From a virus, in IMG/VR virus record IMGVR_UViG_3300017527_000125, positions 1-49,254 of that record: a stretch of 49,254 bases of DNA, one strand, 5' to 3'. The notes beneath the pieces are model-generated. The model was not told where the DNA came from and did not search any database. It saw only the letters and a program-made list of their open reading frames with translations. Below, in pieces: positions 14,711 to 23,466 of the stretch (within the stretch, counting starts at the first letter, position 1; each line of letters opens with the position of its first letter). Both the position numbers and the translations under genes were made by a program.

Positions 14711-15330
14711 CTCCGCAAGAATACGTCAGCAAGGTCATAACTTTTTCAGATAGGGCCTCATGGGAGATGGAAGTGCTCAGTGTTTTAGACTGGGCCAATG
14801 TCTGTGGGGTCTATGCTTTGGACTATGGTAGTGGTTCTGGAAAGCTATGCTCTATCCTGAAGCGGCACTATGACTTTCAGTATGTTTGTGGTGTTGACAT
14901 AAACACTGGGTTGTTGGCATATGCCAGGAAGACATACCCAGCCTTTACGTTTACGAACCCCATAGCCTTGCTTAGCAGCCCAATGACCTATGATATGGTG
15001 ACCATGTTTCATGTGTTGGGGCGTGTACCTAATCCAATAACCACTTTGCAGATGATCAGGAATGTTTTGGTCGATAGGGGTAGGTTGTTGATAGTGATTC
15101 CCAATAAGGTGTATGACACCCTGATGGTACCGTACAATACGGTTACGGGTTATAAGGGTGATCCTACTATTTGTCACAGCTGGACACGAAGAGAAGCCAT
15201 GAAGCTATTGCGAGCTTGTGGGTTTATTGACCTGGAGTACACCTATTTTGGTGAGCCAGTTAAGGGGTTTCCAGATATCCCCTGTCTTAGGTCACGCATA
15301 GCTATTCATGGGGTTGTGGATGAGCGTTGA
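14707..15330 (+). CDS. SAM-dependent methyltransferase, class I
   Basis: A 207-residue methyltransferase. Motif I is ALDYGSGSGKL (39-46 core) and the acidic residue ending strand 2 is in CGVDINTG (Asp64). MVTMFHVLGRVPNP corresponds to motif IV and VDRGRLLIVIPN to the following strand, as in UbiE/type 11 methyltransferases. Between two sugar enzymes it most likely methylates the nucleotide sugar or the finished glycan (O- or N-methyl). Start overlaps the aminotransferase stop (ATGA). Confidence 0.82.
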   Translation: MTPQEYVSKVITFSDRASWEMEVLSVLDWANVCGVYALDYGSGSGKLCSILKRHYDFQYVCGVDINTGLLAYARKTYPAFTFTNPIALLSSPMTYDMVTMFHVLGRVPNPITTLQMIRNVLVDRGRLLIVIPNKVYDTLMVPYNTVTGYKGDPTICHSWTRREAMKLLRACGFIDLEYTYFGEPVKGFPDIPCLRSRIAIHGVVDER

Positions 15331-16348
15331 AGGTAAGGTAGTGTTAGTCACAGGGGCAGGTGGGTCTATAGGAACCCGTCTGGTTAATGAGCTGTTGAAT
15401 AACCCTAAGCCAAAGAGCCTTATACTTGTAGACCTGTGTGAGTACAATTTGTATCAGGTACAGCGAGTAGTCGAAGAATCCGGCGTAGCACTTAAGTGCA
15501 AGTACCTGTTGGCAGACATCCGGCACCGACATCTGATGGACTGTGTGTTTAGAGCAGAGGCCCCAGATGTGGTGTTTCACGCGGCAGCTCTGAAGCATGT
15601 TCCAATGTTGGAGACTCCGCATAATACGTTGGAGGCCATACGTACAAATATCCTGGGGACTAAGAATGTGCTGGACATGTCTGTGAGGTATGGAGCAGAA
15701 CAGTTCCTACTGATATCGACAGATAAGGCCGTGAACCCTGTGTCCATGATGGGGGCCACCAAGACCTTTGCTGAGGGCTATGTGCGGGAGGCAGCTACAT
15801 CAGTCAGCCTGAATGTGTCCATAGTGCGCTTCGGTAATGTTCTTGGTAGTTCCGGGTCAGTAGTGCCTCTGTTTGCTCGTCAGGTTGCTGAGGGCGGGCC
15901 TGTAACCGTAACGCATCCAGATATCATTAGGTATTTCATGTCTATAGATGATGCTGTGCGTTTAGTAGTTGAATCCGCACACCTGACGATAGCTTCGCAT
16001 AAGACCTCATGCACTTACGTGCTGAACATGGGAGATCCTGTGAAGATAGATGACTTGGCTAAGAAAATGATCTGGGAGTCGGGTAAGGATATAGCCATAA
16101 AGTACATAGGGCTCAGAGCCGGTGAGAAGATGGAGGAGGAGCTGCATTATGCTAATGAGTTCCTGGTACCGACAAGTCGTAAGAATATCAATATAGTACG
16201 GCAGAGCGACCACCTTAGAAGGGGGTTTGTTCGCGTAGCCAATGAGCTTGTTACCTTGTGTGATGAACGTGAGTTGCCTGATGCCTTTGTTGCCATTAAA
16301 GAAAAAGTTCCGTATCAAGGAGATACGATATTATGCGAGAGTTTGTAG
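15320..16348 (+). CDS. Nucleotide-sugar 4,6-dehydratase, CapD/PglF-type SDR
   Basis: A 342-residue extended short-chain dehydrogenase. The NAD(P) site is TGAGGSIG (11-18). The active-site region is STDKAVNPVSMMGATK (133-148): Asp-Lys followed by MGATK, with Met in place of the usual Tyr of the YxxxK pair, as in CapD, WbpM and PglF UDP-GlcNAc 4,6-dehydratases. It lacks the membrane part of those long enzymes. Predicted product: a UDP-4-keto-6-deoxy-HexNAc, the right substrate for the aminotransferase at 13565. The start at 15320 overlaps the methyltransferase end; 15308 is an alternative. Two palindrome-family sites (15488, 16011) fall in the gene. Confidence 0.88.
   Translation: MSVEGKVVLVTGAGGSIGTRLVNELLNNPKPKSLILVDLCEYNLYQVQRVVEESGVALKCKYLLADIRHRHLMDCVFRAEAPDVVFHAAALKHVPMLETPHNTLEAIRTNILGTKNVLDMSVRYGAEQFLLISTDKAVNPVSMMGATKTFAEGYVREAATSVSLNVSIVRFGNVLGSSGSVVPLFARQVAEGGPVTVTHPDIIRYFMSIDDAVRLVVESAHLTIASHKTSCTYVLNMGDPVKIDDLAKKMIWESGKDIAIKYIGLRAGEKMEEELHYANEFLVPTSRKNINIVRQSDHLRRGFVRVANELVTLCDERELPDAFVAIKEKVPYQGDTILCESL
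15488..15499. repeat. GCACTTAAGTGC palindrome inside a gene
   Basis: Perfect copy within the dehydratase gene, read as Ala-Leu-Lys-Cys in frame. Confidence 0.8.
16011..16022. repeat. Imperfect palindrome GCACTTACGTGC
   Basis: One mismatch from the consensus, inside the dehydratase gene. It could be chance. Confidence 0.45.
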
Positions 16349-17004
16349 TAACACATCACCAGCCTAGTTTCCTGCCTTGGGTTGGGTATTGGAACAAGAT
16401 GGCAGTATGTACGCATTGGTCTTATTTGGTTGGTGTGGGCTTTGCAAAGAGGGATTACCAGAATAGGGTCGCCCTTAATGGTAGTTGGCTTACCGTTCCT
16501 GTAAGAGCTGGATTGAACGAAAAAATACAAGATGTTTGTATTGCCGGTAAGTACAAGCACAAGATTGCGACCACGATCAAGCAGAACCTCATGAACAAGA
16601 AGATGCCCTACGGTCACAGGCTGGAAGAGCTGGTGCATATCTTGGAGACAATAGAGCCTAAGTACTTGTATGAGCTATGCATGTCCATGGACGCTATGAT
16701 TGTCGCTAGTTTGGGACTTGAGAAAACGTACAGTTTGAGTGGTGCAGGTAATGTAGCTGGGGACACAAAGACCAAGGGTTTGTCCAGACGGTTAGCCAGT
16801 GAGTTCCCCCCGAATGTTGACACGTACCTGTTGGGGGCAGGAACCTCCTCGTATTTCGTAAAGGAGGAGTTCCAGTACGACTGTAAGTTGATGGTCCAGA
16901 AGATTGCTGGTTGGGCGGAGAAGGACACAATTCTGAAAGTCCTGGCTACTGTTAACGACCCGTTGTCCTATGTGATGGAAGCTGCTACGTGGGAGGAGCT
17001 ATGA
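16333..17004 (+). CDS. WbqC-like family protein
   Basis: A 223-residue protein beginning HHQPSFLPWVGYWNKMA after residue 7, the hallmark of the WbqC-like family (HQPxxxPWxGYxxK), found in O-antigen and other glycan gene clusters. The rest keeps the family pattern, including a later G-A-G-x-x-x-Y (LGAGTSSYFVKEEFQYD). The biochemical activity of this family is not settled in what I know; it co-occurs with amino-sugar enzymes, as here. It overlaps the dehydratase gene by 16 bases and the deacetylase gene by 4. Confidence 0.85.
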   Translation: MREFVVTHHQPSFLPWVGYWNKMAVCTHWSYLVGVGFAKRDYQNRVALNGSWLTVPVRAGLNEKIQDVCIAGKYKHKIATTIKQNLMNKKMPYGHRLEELVHILETIEPKYLYELCMSMDAMIVASLGLEKTYSLSGAGNVAGDTKTKGLSRRLASEFPPNVDTYLLGAGTSSYFVKEEFQYDCKLMVQKIAGWAEKDTILKVLATVNDPLSYVMEAATWEEL

Positions 17005-17669
17005 AGAGCATATTGGTAATAGCACCGCATCCTGATGATGCAGAGTATGGTGTTGGTGGATACATAGCTAAGTGTGCGGGCGTAGCTAATGTGACCATAG
17101 CTACCATGTATGCTGGAGATTATCCCACGTATACTACGCACGTATTGGGGGAGGACCGTAAGAGCGAATCCCTTCAGGCAGCTAAAGTGCTGCACACCAG
17201 GATAATACATCTTGATGTGTGCAAGGATAATGACTACATGAACTACCTGGGGGAGCTTTGTCTAGCTGTAGATATGATGCTGGACAAGATAAGACCCGAT
17301 GTCCTGTTTATTCCACTGCCCTCGTATAACCAGGATCATCAGGCGGTATACACAGCATGTATGGCTGCTACAAGGCCGGTAAAGGAGATACTGCCTCAGA
17401 AGATATATGCCTACGAGTACCCTATGCAGAATTGGGGGGCTGGAGCGGAGCAGCATGCCATCATGGGACGGACGTACATTCCGTTGAGTAACCATGACAT
17501 GGACAAGAAGTTAGAAGCCCTGAGGTGTTACAAGTCCCAGTTAAGAAAAGATGAAGTGAACTTAAGTGCACTGGGCGGAGTAACTGCCTTGGCTCGCCTA
17601 AGAGGAGCAGAGTGTAGACAGGTGTACGCTGAGTTGGTGTACCTCATAAAGAACAAGACGGAGATCTGA
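17001..17669 (+). CDS. PIG-L/LmbE-type N-deacetylase
   Basis: A 222-residue zinc hydrolase. The N-terminal motif APHPDDAEYGVGG is diagnostic of PIG-L/LmbE enzymes, which remove N-acetyl groups from GlcNAc-containing molecules. The later NQDHQAV supplies the third metal ligand. ATG 17001 sits behind GGAGGAG. In this cassette it may deacetylate the amino sugar before or after transfer. The glycosyltransferase starts directly after its stop. A palindrome half-match occurs at 17558. Confidence 0.88.
   Translation: MKSILVIAPHPDDAEYGVGGYIAKCAGVANVTIATMYAGDYPTYTTHVLGEDRKSESLQAAKVLHTRIIHLDVCKDNDYMNYLGELCLAVDMMLDKIRPDVLFIPLPSYNQDHQAVYTACMAATRPVKEILPQKIYAYEYPMQNWGAGAEQHAIMGRTYIPLSNHDMDKKLEALRCYKSQLRKDEVNLSALGGVTALARLRGAECRQVYAELVYLIKNKTEI
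17558..17569. repeat. Imperfect palindrome GAACTTAAGTGC
   Basis: One mismatch from the consensus, inside the deacetylase gene. Confidence 0.5.
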
Positions 17670-19163
17670 ATGTCCACTAAGATTTTGATTGATTCGATAT
17701 ACTCAGCAAGGCCCAGTCACTGCGCCTCGGCCGTTAAGATGTGGCGGTTCGTAGATTACGTACTGAATACGCAAGGTAGAACGGATGTATTTTTTTATTG
17801 GCTAATCCCAGAATGGTTGGAGGAGGAAGACCTAGCCTTCTACCCGGAACACGACAACGTAGTTTACCTTCAGTTTCCGTATCACCGGGGAGACAGGACC
17901 CGAGCGTATCTGGCATTCCCGGCAGAGTTGGATAGGCTGTTGGCCTTCAATGGGGTGGCCTGGGATTTCGATATTGTAATGACGAACCGAACAACTCAAG
18001 TACCCTTGATGAAGATGGTGATGTCCAGTCCAAGAGAGCCAACGAAGACATGGATGAAGAACGTCTTCCTGTTTGAGGAAATGCCCCTCATGGCCTTTAA
18101 GTCCACAGTAGCCATATCGAATGTGCCGGTAACGGAGCGCATGACCATAGCGGGGCATCTAGCCGCAGACAGGACCGCTATAACGATCTCTCACGAAAGG
18201 GATGGTCTGATATCGGGGGCCAAGAGATATGTGCCTCCGTCCTCGGTCATGGAGCTGAGGGACAAGATTAAGGTAACAAGCCCGTCTTTGCTGGAAGATT
18301 TTGAGGAGAAAGATAAGAAGTACCGGTTTACCAAGGGGGAAGAGAAGTTTTGCCTAGCCTTCGTAGGTAGGGTGTCTGCTACAGATCATATCAGGGAAGT
18401 GTATGACACCATGGTTAAGCATTGGATCACGAAGGGAGATGACCGTATCAAATTGATAGTCTCCACTGTAACCCCCGTGTATAAGATTGAGCCGCCTGAA
18501 ATGGTGGAGTACATAAACTTGCCCAGAGATGAATTTTGGGAGGCGCTGAAAACAGAGATGCACTGCATTATGTACTTGGCTGAGGAGGCTGGGTTTGGCA
18601 TGTCCCTAATGGAGCCCCTGATGTTTGGGGTACCAGTAGTGTTGATCAGAGCCCCGTGGTCAGAGGCTTTGGTAGGCAAGGATTACCCGCTGTTCATAGA
18701 CACGGAGTCAAAGGCCTATGGGATGGTGAAGGCTATCCATGATGACTACGAGGAGTATTACCGGCAGTTTATCCAGTGGCAACATGATGTACTGCAGCCT
18801 ATGTTTCAGGAAGGTGGGCAGTATTCGCAGTCATTCTATGACTATATGTACAAGGGCCTGTTGGAGTTTGAAGAGATGTTGCCTGCCAGATATGCAGCAG
18901 AGCAGGCCAGTAAGCAGAATAACAACATAGTCCAGGCACTGCTAGACGGAGACCCTGAAGAGTTTGTTTTGTTTGATCGTATACGGGAGCTGGGTAAGAA
19001 AGGAGATCTCAAGTCCTTGCAGTCCAAGACCCGAGAGGGGGACAGGGACCGTAGGGGCCTAGTATGGTCAACGCCATGGAACGATATACGGATAGCCCTG
19101 AAGACATTCTTTGGGTATGAGGACGCCAGTGTAACTGTTGGACATTTGAGGAAGGTAAAATGA
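17670..19163 (+). CDS. GT-B fold glycosyltransferase (GT4-like)
   Basis: A 497-residue glycosyltransferase that would place the cassette's sugar on an acceptor. The C-terminal donor-binding domain shows FVGRVSATDHIREV (231-244), the start of the GT4-type second domain, and EEAGFGMSLMEPLMFGVPVV (305-324), matching the E-x7-E motif of retaining GT4 enzymes. No membrane segments are seen, so it acts in the cytoplasm. About 100 residues follow the catalytic part as a helical tail ending in basic residues. Its last 4 bases overlap the ParB-like gene. The acceptor (protein, DNA or host glycan) is not revealed. Confidence 0.8.
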   Translation: MSTKILIDSIYSARPSHCASAVKMWRFVDYVLNTQGRTDVFFYWLIPEWLEEEDLAFYPEHDNVVYLQFPYHRGDRTRAYLAFPAELDRLLAFNGVAWDFDIVMTNRTTQVPLMKMVMSSPREPTKTWMKNVFLFEEMPLMAFKSTVAISNVPVTERMTIAGHLAADRTAITISHERDGLISGAKRYVPPSSVMELRDKIKVTSPSLLEDFEEKDKKYRFTKGEEKFCLAFVGRVSATDHIREVYDTMVKHWITKGDDRIKLIVSTVTPVYKIEPPEMVEYINLPRDEFWEALKTEMHCIMYLAEEAGFGMSLMEPLMFGVPVVLIRAPWSEALVGKDYPLFIDTESKAYGMVKAIHDDYEEYYRQFIQWQHDVLQPMFQEGGQYSQSFYDYMYKGLLEFEEMLPARYAAEQASKQNNNIVQALLDGDPEEFVLFDRIRELGKKGDLKSLQSKTREGDRDRRGLVWSTPWNDIRIALKTFFGYEDASVTVGHLRKVK

Positions 19164-19999
19164 GCACTGCGTATGATAAGACCAAGAATCATGAACGTAT
19201 CTGGTTGCCGATACACCAGTTGGAGCCTAACCCAGATAACCCGAACAAGATGAGCCCCCGGGCCTTTGACTTGTTGGTAGACAACATAGAAAGCAAGGGC
19301 ATGACTGAGGACATTGAGGTGCGGCGTATTGGTAAGGACCAGTACCGCATCATTGGTGGTCATCATAGGTGGGGAGCCTGCGAGTACTTGGGCTGGAAGG
19401 AAGTACCCTGTATTGTAAATACTGACCCAGATATGACTGACGAAGTGGAGAATTTCCAGGTAGTCAGGATGAACATGATCCATGGTAAGTTGGACCCAAC
19501 CAAGTTCATGGCTATGTATCAGAAGGTGTCAGAAAAGTACTCTGATGAGATACTGGCTGAGTCCTTTGGTTTTGCTGACGAAGCGGAGTTTGCTAAGTTG
19601 ATCAAGCAGACAGCCAACACGCTTCCCCCAGAGTTGAAGTCAAAGTTTAAGGAGGCAGCTGCGGAGATAAAGACAGTAGAAGATTTAGCCACAGTGCTGA
19701 ATGAATTGTTGTTCACGTATGGAAACACTGTAGCCTATGGATACATGATCTTTGATTTCAACGGTAAGGAGTCTGTGTGGGTCAGGATGAACCCCAAGGA
19801 TAAGGTTGCTGCTATGAAAGTAGGAGACCTGTGTAGGGCTAACTCCAGGATGATGGACTCAGTAGTGTCTGCTCTGTTTCAGCTAACCCAGGAGGAGGGT
19901 GATTTGGGGGATTCAGTACGAGCCCATTTGTTAGATGTAACCCACCCAGAAGAAATTGATTTGTCTGCTACATGGCCGACACAGGATCAGTTGAATTGA
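19160..19999 (+). CDS. ParB-like N-terminal-domain protein
   Basis: A 279-residue protein. Residues 14-85 form a ParB/sulfiredoxin-type domain: IHQLEPNPDNPNKM, then an x-GMTEDIEVR strand, and IIGGHHRWGACEYLG (GGHHR, 66-70), the conserved phosphate-binding box. In ParB proteins this box binds CTP; in relatives it serves as ATPase, kinase or nuclease. There is no clear ParB helix-turn-helix after it; the rest is helical. It lies between the glycosyltransferase and terminase genes with overlapping ends, so a role in packaging-site recognition or DNA marking is conceivable but unproven. Confidence 0.82.
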   Translation: MSTAYDKTKNHERIWLPIHQLEPNPDNPNKMSPRAFDLLVDNIESKGMTEDIEVRRIGKDQYRIIGGHHRWGACEYLGWKEVPCIVNTDPDMTDEVENFQVVRMNMIHGKLDPTKFMAMYQKVSEKYSDEILAESFGFADEAEFAKLIKQTANTLPPELKSKFKEAAAEIKTVEDLATVLNELLFTYGNTVAYGYMIFDFNGKESVWVRMNPKDKVAAMKVGDLCRANSRMMDSVVSALFQLTQEEGDLGDSVRAHLLDVTHPEEIDLSATWPTQDQLN

Positions 20000-20697
20000 A
20001 AGTAACGAAGGCCAATAAGTATGCTCCTATACGTAGCATGGGGGCAGATAAAGTAGACCGCATGGAGGTGATGCTGGTGCAAGGTATGTCTTGCCCCAAG
20101 GTAGCTAAGAAGATTCAAGACGAATGGAAACTACTGCAGGACATAAAGACAGGCACGTTGACCAAACAGATACTACGCTATAAGAAAGAAGTGCTGGATT
20201 CTAAGCTACATAGCAAGTTATTGATCAAGACAACGGAGGACAATAAAGATACGAAGGGTACAGATGTAAAGCAGTACAAGACTGTAATCAAAACGACCAC
20301 CAAGCTTGATGTGATAGACGCACTGGAGGATTTGATACTGCTGCAGAACCATAGGGTAGCTAAGGTGTTCACCATGGAGGAGAGTTTGCCTACGTTGATG
20401 GGCACTCTACGCTATGAATTGAAAGAGCTGCGAGACATGATAAAGCAGTTATCAGACTTAAAATTTGACTTAGGACTGGTAAAAAGACAACCTAAGAAGA
20501 TTGTTGGATCTATAGACTTGCATTCACCAGAAGTTTTAGAGGATGAAGATGTACTTTCCAAGATGCTCGCAGATAAGGGGGCCATGGATGATGCAACCAC
20601 GGAAGTGTTTGCAGCCTTAGAAGCTATGGTGAAAGAAGCCGGGGAGATTGAGGATGGAGAGTTTACTGACTGCGTACCCACTGACGGGGACAGTTGA
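19972..20697 (+). CDS. Probable terminase small subunit
   Basis: A 241-residue protein immediately upstream of, and overlapping, the large terminase gene. Residues about 28-50 (RMEVMLVQGMSCPKVAKKIQ) fit a helix-turn-helix, the usual DNA-recognition element of small terminases. A central helical region with regular Leu spacing (LEDLILLQNHRVAKVF onward) could give the oligomerisation coiled coil, and the C-terminus is acidic. The assignment rests mainly on position and architecture; a transcriptional regulator is the alternative. Confidence 0.65.
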   Translation: MADTGSVELKVTKANKYAPIRSMGADKVDRMEVMLVQGMSCPKVAKKIQDEWKLLQDIKTGTLTKQILRYKKEVLDSKLHSKLLIKTTEDNKDTKGTDVKQYKTVIKTTTKLDVIDALEDLILLQNHRVAKVFTMEESLPTLMGTLRYELKELRDMIKQLSDLKFDLGLVKRQPKKIVGSIDLHSPEVLEDEDVLSKMLADKGAMDDATTEVFAALEAMVKEAGEIEDGEFTDCVPTDGDS

Positions 20698-22600
20698 GCA
20701 GCAAAGATTTATATTTTACGCCCGCAAATGTATAGCCCAGTTTTATGGTATGCGGGCTGAGAGGATCATAGATAAGGTCGAGGTTATCCAGGTGCTGGAG
20801 ACCAAGATCAAGTTTTATCTCAAAGTAGTAACCGACATCAAGAACAAGAGTTTCGCCTTTGCAGACTCCGAGCTTAAGAAGAAGGATATGTATGAGGTGC
20901 CCCCGGTGCCCATCCGGGATTTCCTGTTACGCCCGTTCTACCTGAACCTTGAAGGGCAGATATACCCCGAAGTAATGACTGCCATGGAAGACCTGAATGG
21001 TGGTGGGTATGTAGAGGCAGTACTGACCGGTGCTATTGGTACTGCCAAGACCACTATCGCAGTATGGACCATGGCGTATCAGTTGTACCTTCTGTCCTGC
21101 ATGGAGAACCCCCAGAAGACCTTTGGACTGGAACGGGCCTCGGAGATTCTGCTGATATTCCAGTCGATAACCAAGGAGTTGGCTAAGGGGGTTGATTATG
21201 CTCGCTTCAAGGCCCTGCTGGAGAACAGCCCGTACTTCCAGAGGCACTTCGCCTACGATAAGAACATAGAGTCGGAGCTTAGATTTCCGAACCGTATCAT
21301 TGTTAAGCCTGTGTCGGGATCAGACACTGCTGCCATTGGTCAGAACGTGATGGGCGGTATCATTGATGAGCTGAACTACATGGCTGTAGTGGAGAACTCC
21401 AAGGCCAGTGTGGATGGGGGGGAGTACGATCAGGCAATCGCGGTGTACAACTCCATAGCTCGTAGACGTAAGTCCAGGTTTATGCAGCAGGGGGCACTGC
21501 CAGGAATCCTGTGCCTTGTCTCGTCCAAGCGGTACCCGGGCCAGTTCACTGACCTTAAGCAGGAAGAGGCCAAGAATGATCCTACGATCTACGTGTATGA
21601 CAAGCGAGTATGGGACATTAAGCCAGATGCCTTTTCTAACGTGTGGTTCCAGGTGTTTGCAGGGGATGAGTCCAGGCACCCACGTATTATTGAAGAAGAT
21701 GAGATTGTTGATGTCTCCGACAGGGATTTGATTATAGATATTCCTGAAGAGTACAGGATGGAGTTTGATCAGGATATCATCAATGCCCTGCGTGAAATCG
21801 CAGGTATGTCTACGCTGGCAAGACATCCGTTTATCATGAACACCGATTCCATTGCTGCCTGTATGACTAATGATCGTCCGATAGTGAACAAGCACTGGGT
21901 AGACTTCAGATTTGAAAAGCTGGGGATTTACCAAGGTAGGTTTGCGGATCTGAATCGTCCACGATGGGCTCATGTCGATCTGGGGCTCACAGCTGACTCG
22001 GCCGGTATATGCATAGGGTATGTCAAGGGGTTCAAGAAAGTAGACCGGGGAGACCACTACGAAGTACTGCCGGAGATAGTAGTAGATGCCTTGCTTGAAG
22101 TGAGGCCCCCTAAAGGTGGGGAGATCCAGTTCCATAAGATCAGAAGCCTGTTCTATAAGCTGATAAGTATGGGGTACCCGTTGAAGTGGGTGAGTTATGA
22201 CAGCTATCAGTCTACGGACTCCATGCAGATGCTGCGTAGTAAAGGTCTGGTGTCTGGGCATGTCTCCATGGACATCACCCGGGACCCGTATGAGATCACC
22301 AAGACAGCACTGTACGATCACAGGTTGTCGATACCGTTTCATGCAAAGCTACGTAAAGAACTAGCCTCGCTTGAGGACGACCCCAAGACCGGAGATATAG
22401 ATCACCCGCCCAACGGGTCTAAGGATGTGGCCGATGCCCTTGCAGGTGTAGTGTCGGGCCTCACAACCAGAAGAGAGATCTGGGTGCAGCACAAGATACC
22501 GACAGGGCAGATACCGACTTGGCTGACGACACCCAAGAAGGACAATATGAAAGCAGCACACGCCAAGGATATAGGTGACGATATTTCCGAAGTGATGTAA
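20654..22600 (+). CDS. terL: Terminase large subunit
   Basis: A 648-residue packaging motor. The ATPase part shows a Walker A-like TGAIGTAKT (125-133) and Walker B GGIIDE (234-239). The RNase H-like nuclease part shows Asp442 in HVDLGLTADSAG, Asp516 in VSYDSYQS and Asp591/594 in GSKDVADALAG, the expected metal ligands. ATG 20654 lies inside the end of the small-subunit gene; an in-frame TTG at 20648 is less likely. Unusually, the portal gene is not next to it but about 21 kb downstream. Confidence 0.92.
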   Translation: MESLLTAYPLTGTVEQQRFIFYARKCIAQFYGMRAERIIDKVEVIQVLETKIKFYLKVVTDIKNKSFAFADSELKKKDMYEVPPVPIRDFLLRPFYLNLEGQIYPEVMTAMEDLNGGGYVEAVLTGAIGTAKTTIAVWTMAYQLYLLSCMENPQKTFGLERASEILLIFQSITKELAKGVDYARFKALLENSPYFQRHFAYDKNIESELRFPNRIIVKPVSGSDTAAIGQNVMGGIIDELNYMAVVENSKASVDGGEYDQAIAVYNSIARRRKSRFMQQGALPGILCLVSSKRYPGQFTDLKQEEAKNDPTIYVYDKRVWDIKPDAFSNVWFQVFAGDESRHPRIIEEDEIVDVSDRDLIIDIPEEYRMEFDQDIINALREIAGMSTLARHPFIMNTDSIAACMTNDRPIVNKHWVDFRFEKLGIYQGRFADLNRPRWAHVDLGLTADSAGICIGYVKGFKKVDRGDHYEVLPEIVVDALLEVRPPKGGEIQFHKIRSLFYKLISMGYPLKWVSYDSYQSTDSMQMLRSKGLVSGHVSMDITRDPYEITKTALYDHRLSIPFHAKLRKELASLEDDPKTGDIDHPPNGSKDVADALAGVVSGLTTRREIWVQHKIPTGQIPTWLTTPKKDNMKAAHAKDIGDDISEVM

Positions 22601-22601
22601 T

Positions 22602-22613
22602 GCACTCAAGTGC
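22602..22613. repeat. GCACTTAAGTGC-family palindrome (variant TCAA centre)
   Basis: GCACTCAAGTGC begins two bases after the terL stop and sits 11 bases upstream of the next start. Confidence 0.8.
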
Positions 22614-22624
22614 AGAGGTGGACC

Positions 22625-22810
22625 ATGGGTTGGTACAGTGTAGATCTGATCATGATATGTGGTGGCATGTTGTCTGTGTACTATCTGAGAACAGCCCGTA
22701 AGGATATGTGGTACCCAGAAAGGATGCTGTATTCCTGCGGTATAGTGGTAGGCGTCATTGGGCTGATATCCTTGATAACCAGGGTGTCGATATATGTAAA
22801 TAACATTTGA
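22625..22810 (+). CDS. Small two-helix membrane protein (61 aa)
   Basis: Starts at ATG 22625 behind AGAGG. Two hydrophobic stretches (VDLIMICGGMLSVYYL and YSCGIVVGVIGLISLI) separated by a charged loop RTARKDMWYPER predict two membrane helices. The size and topology would suit a class II holin or another small membrane protein, but no lysis partner is near. The stop TGA is part of the -35 box of promoter P6. Confidence 0.65.
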   Translation: MGWYSVDLIMICGGMLSVYYLRTARKDMWYPERMLYSCGIVVGVIGLISLITRVSIYVNNI

Positions 22811-22835
22811 CAAACCTAGGCTATAGATATATAGT
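22807..22835 (+). promoter_or_regulatory. Sigma70-like promoter P6
   Basis: TTGACA (overlapping the preceding stop), 17-nt spacer, TATAGT. It stands in tandem with P7, 73 bases on, with no gene between them. Confidence 0.8.
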
Positions 22836-22879
22836 TAAGAAACATTTGAAGAAGGCCTCGTAACTAAAGTAAATATAGT

Positions 22880-22908
22880 TTGACAAACGCTCCTATCTAG
22901 GGTACGAT
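22880..22908 (+). promoter_or_regulatory. Sigma70-like promoter P7
   Basis: TTGACA, 17-nt spacer, TACGAT. It serves the gene at 22949. Confidence 0.75.
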
Positions 22909-22932
22909 TAAGACAGTAATTAATCAACCCAA

Positions 22933-22941
22933 GCTAGGAGC
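22933..22941 (+). promoter_or_regulatory. GCTAGGAGC leader element
   Basis: Shine-Dalgarno mini-hairpin element for the gene at 22949, followed by a run of T. Confidence 0.6.
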
Positions 22942-22948
22942 GTTTTTT

Positions 22949-23176
22949 ATGGCTAGATACTATTGTTTCCGCAAGTTTGTAAGACCAGTGCACTATCCGG
23001 CTGGCACTAAGTTTCCAGTCCACAAGCCCCTCGGCCATATTGATGTAGCCAGTGGCTTGTCCCCTTCCAAGTTGAAAGCAGAGGCGGAGAAGGTCTTTGG
23101 CCCTTCTATTGTACTGGACGATGAGGGTAATGAATGGCAGCTGACCATGGGATACACAGGTGAAGTCAATGATTAA
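22949..23176 (+). CDS. Small hypothetical protein (75 aa)
   Basis: A 75-residue protein, first behind the tandem promoters P6/P7 and a GCTAGGAGC leader. It begins MARYYCFRKFVRPVHYPAGT and has a basic N-terminus and an acidic C-terminus. No known domain is seen. Two promoters in front suggest high or early expression, as for host-takeover proteins, but no function can be read from sequence. Confidence 0.65.
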   Translation: MARYYCFRKFVRPVHYPAGTKFPVHKPLGHIDVASGLSPSKLKAEAEKVFGPSIVLDDEGNEWQLTMGYTGEVND

Positions 23177-23417
23177 AAAGAGATTGAAGAAAGTCAAGCT
23201 GACCAAGGCCGATAGCCCCCTGGATTATGTGATAGCCAACGACATTTATGCCCAGGACCTGGATGCATTGGTGCATGATGTAGCTACAAGGGAGGCCACA
23301 AGAACGAACAATCAGGGTGTTGTGTCTCAGCTCCGGTACCTACAGGGAAAGTTGGGACCGGGAGGGTTGAAGAAAGCCCTTAAAGAGATTCATGAGGGGA
23401 ACACCACGGCGGTATGA
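23169..23417 (+). CDS. Small hypothetical protein (82 aa)
   Basis: ATG 23169 overlaps the previous gene's end, with AGGTGA upstream; a GTG at 23160 is an alternative start. The product has a Lys-rich N-terminus (MIKKRLKKVKLTKADS) and a mostly helical remainder. It is translationally linked to the gene at 22949. No family is recognised. Confidence 0.6.
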   Translation: MIKKRLKKVKLTKADSPLDYVIANDIYAQDLDALVHDVATREATRTNNQGVVSQLRYLQGKLGPGGLKKALKEIHEGNTTAV

Positions 23418-23430
23418 TTAGAAATAATAT

Positions 23431-23459
23431 TTGACAAACGCATCTAACTGTGTTACGAT
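23431..23459 (+). promoter_or_regulatory. Sigma70-like promoter P8
   Basis: TTGACA, 17-nt spacer, TACGAT. Transcription should start near 23466, at the base of the hairpin at 23467. Confidence 0.8.
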
Positions 23460-23466
23460 AAGATAA

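Noticed and set aside
13565-19163. A proven DNA-hypermodification operon
   Set aside because: No thymidylate/hydroxymethylase-type gene or base-modifying enzyme is in the window; virion glycosylation is equally possible.
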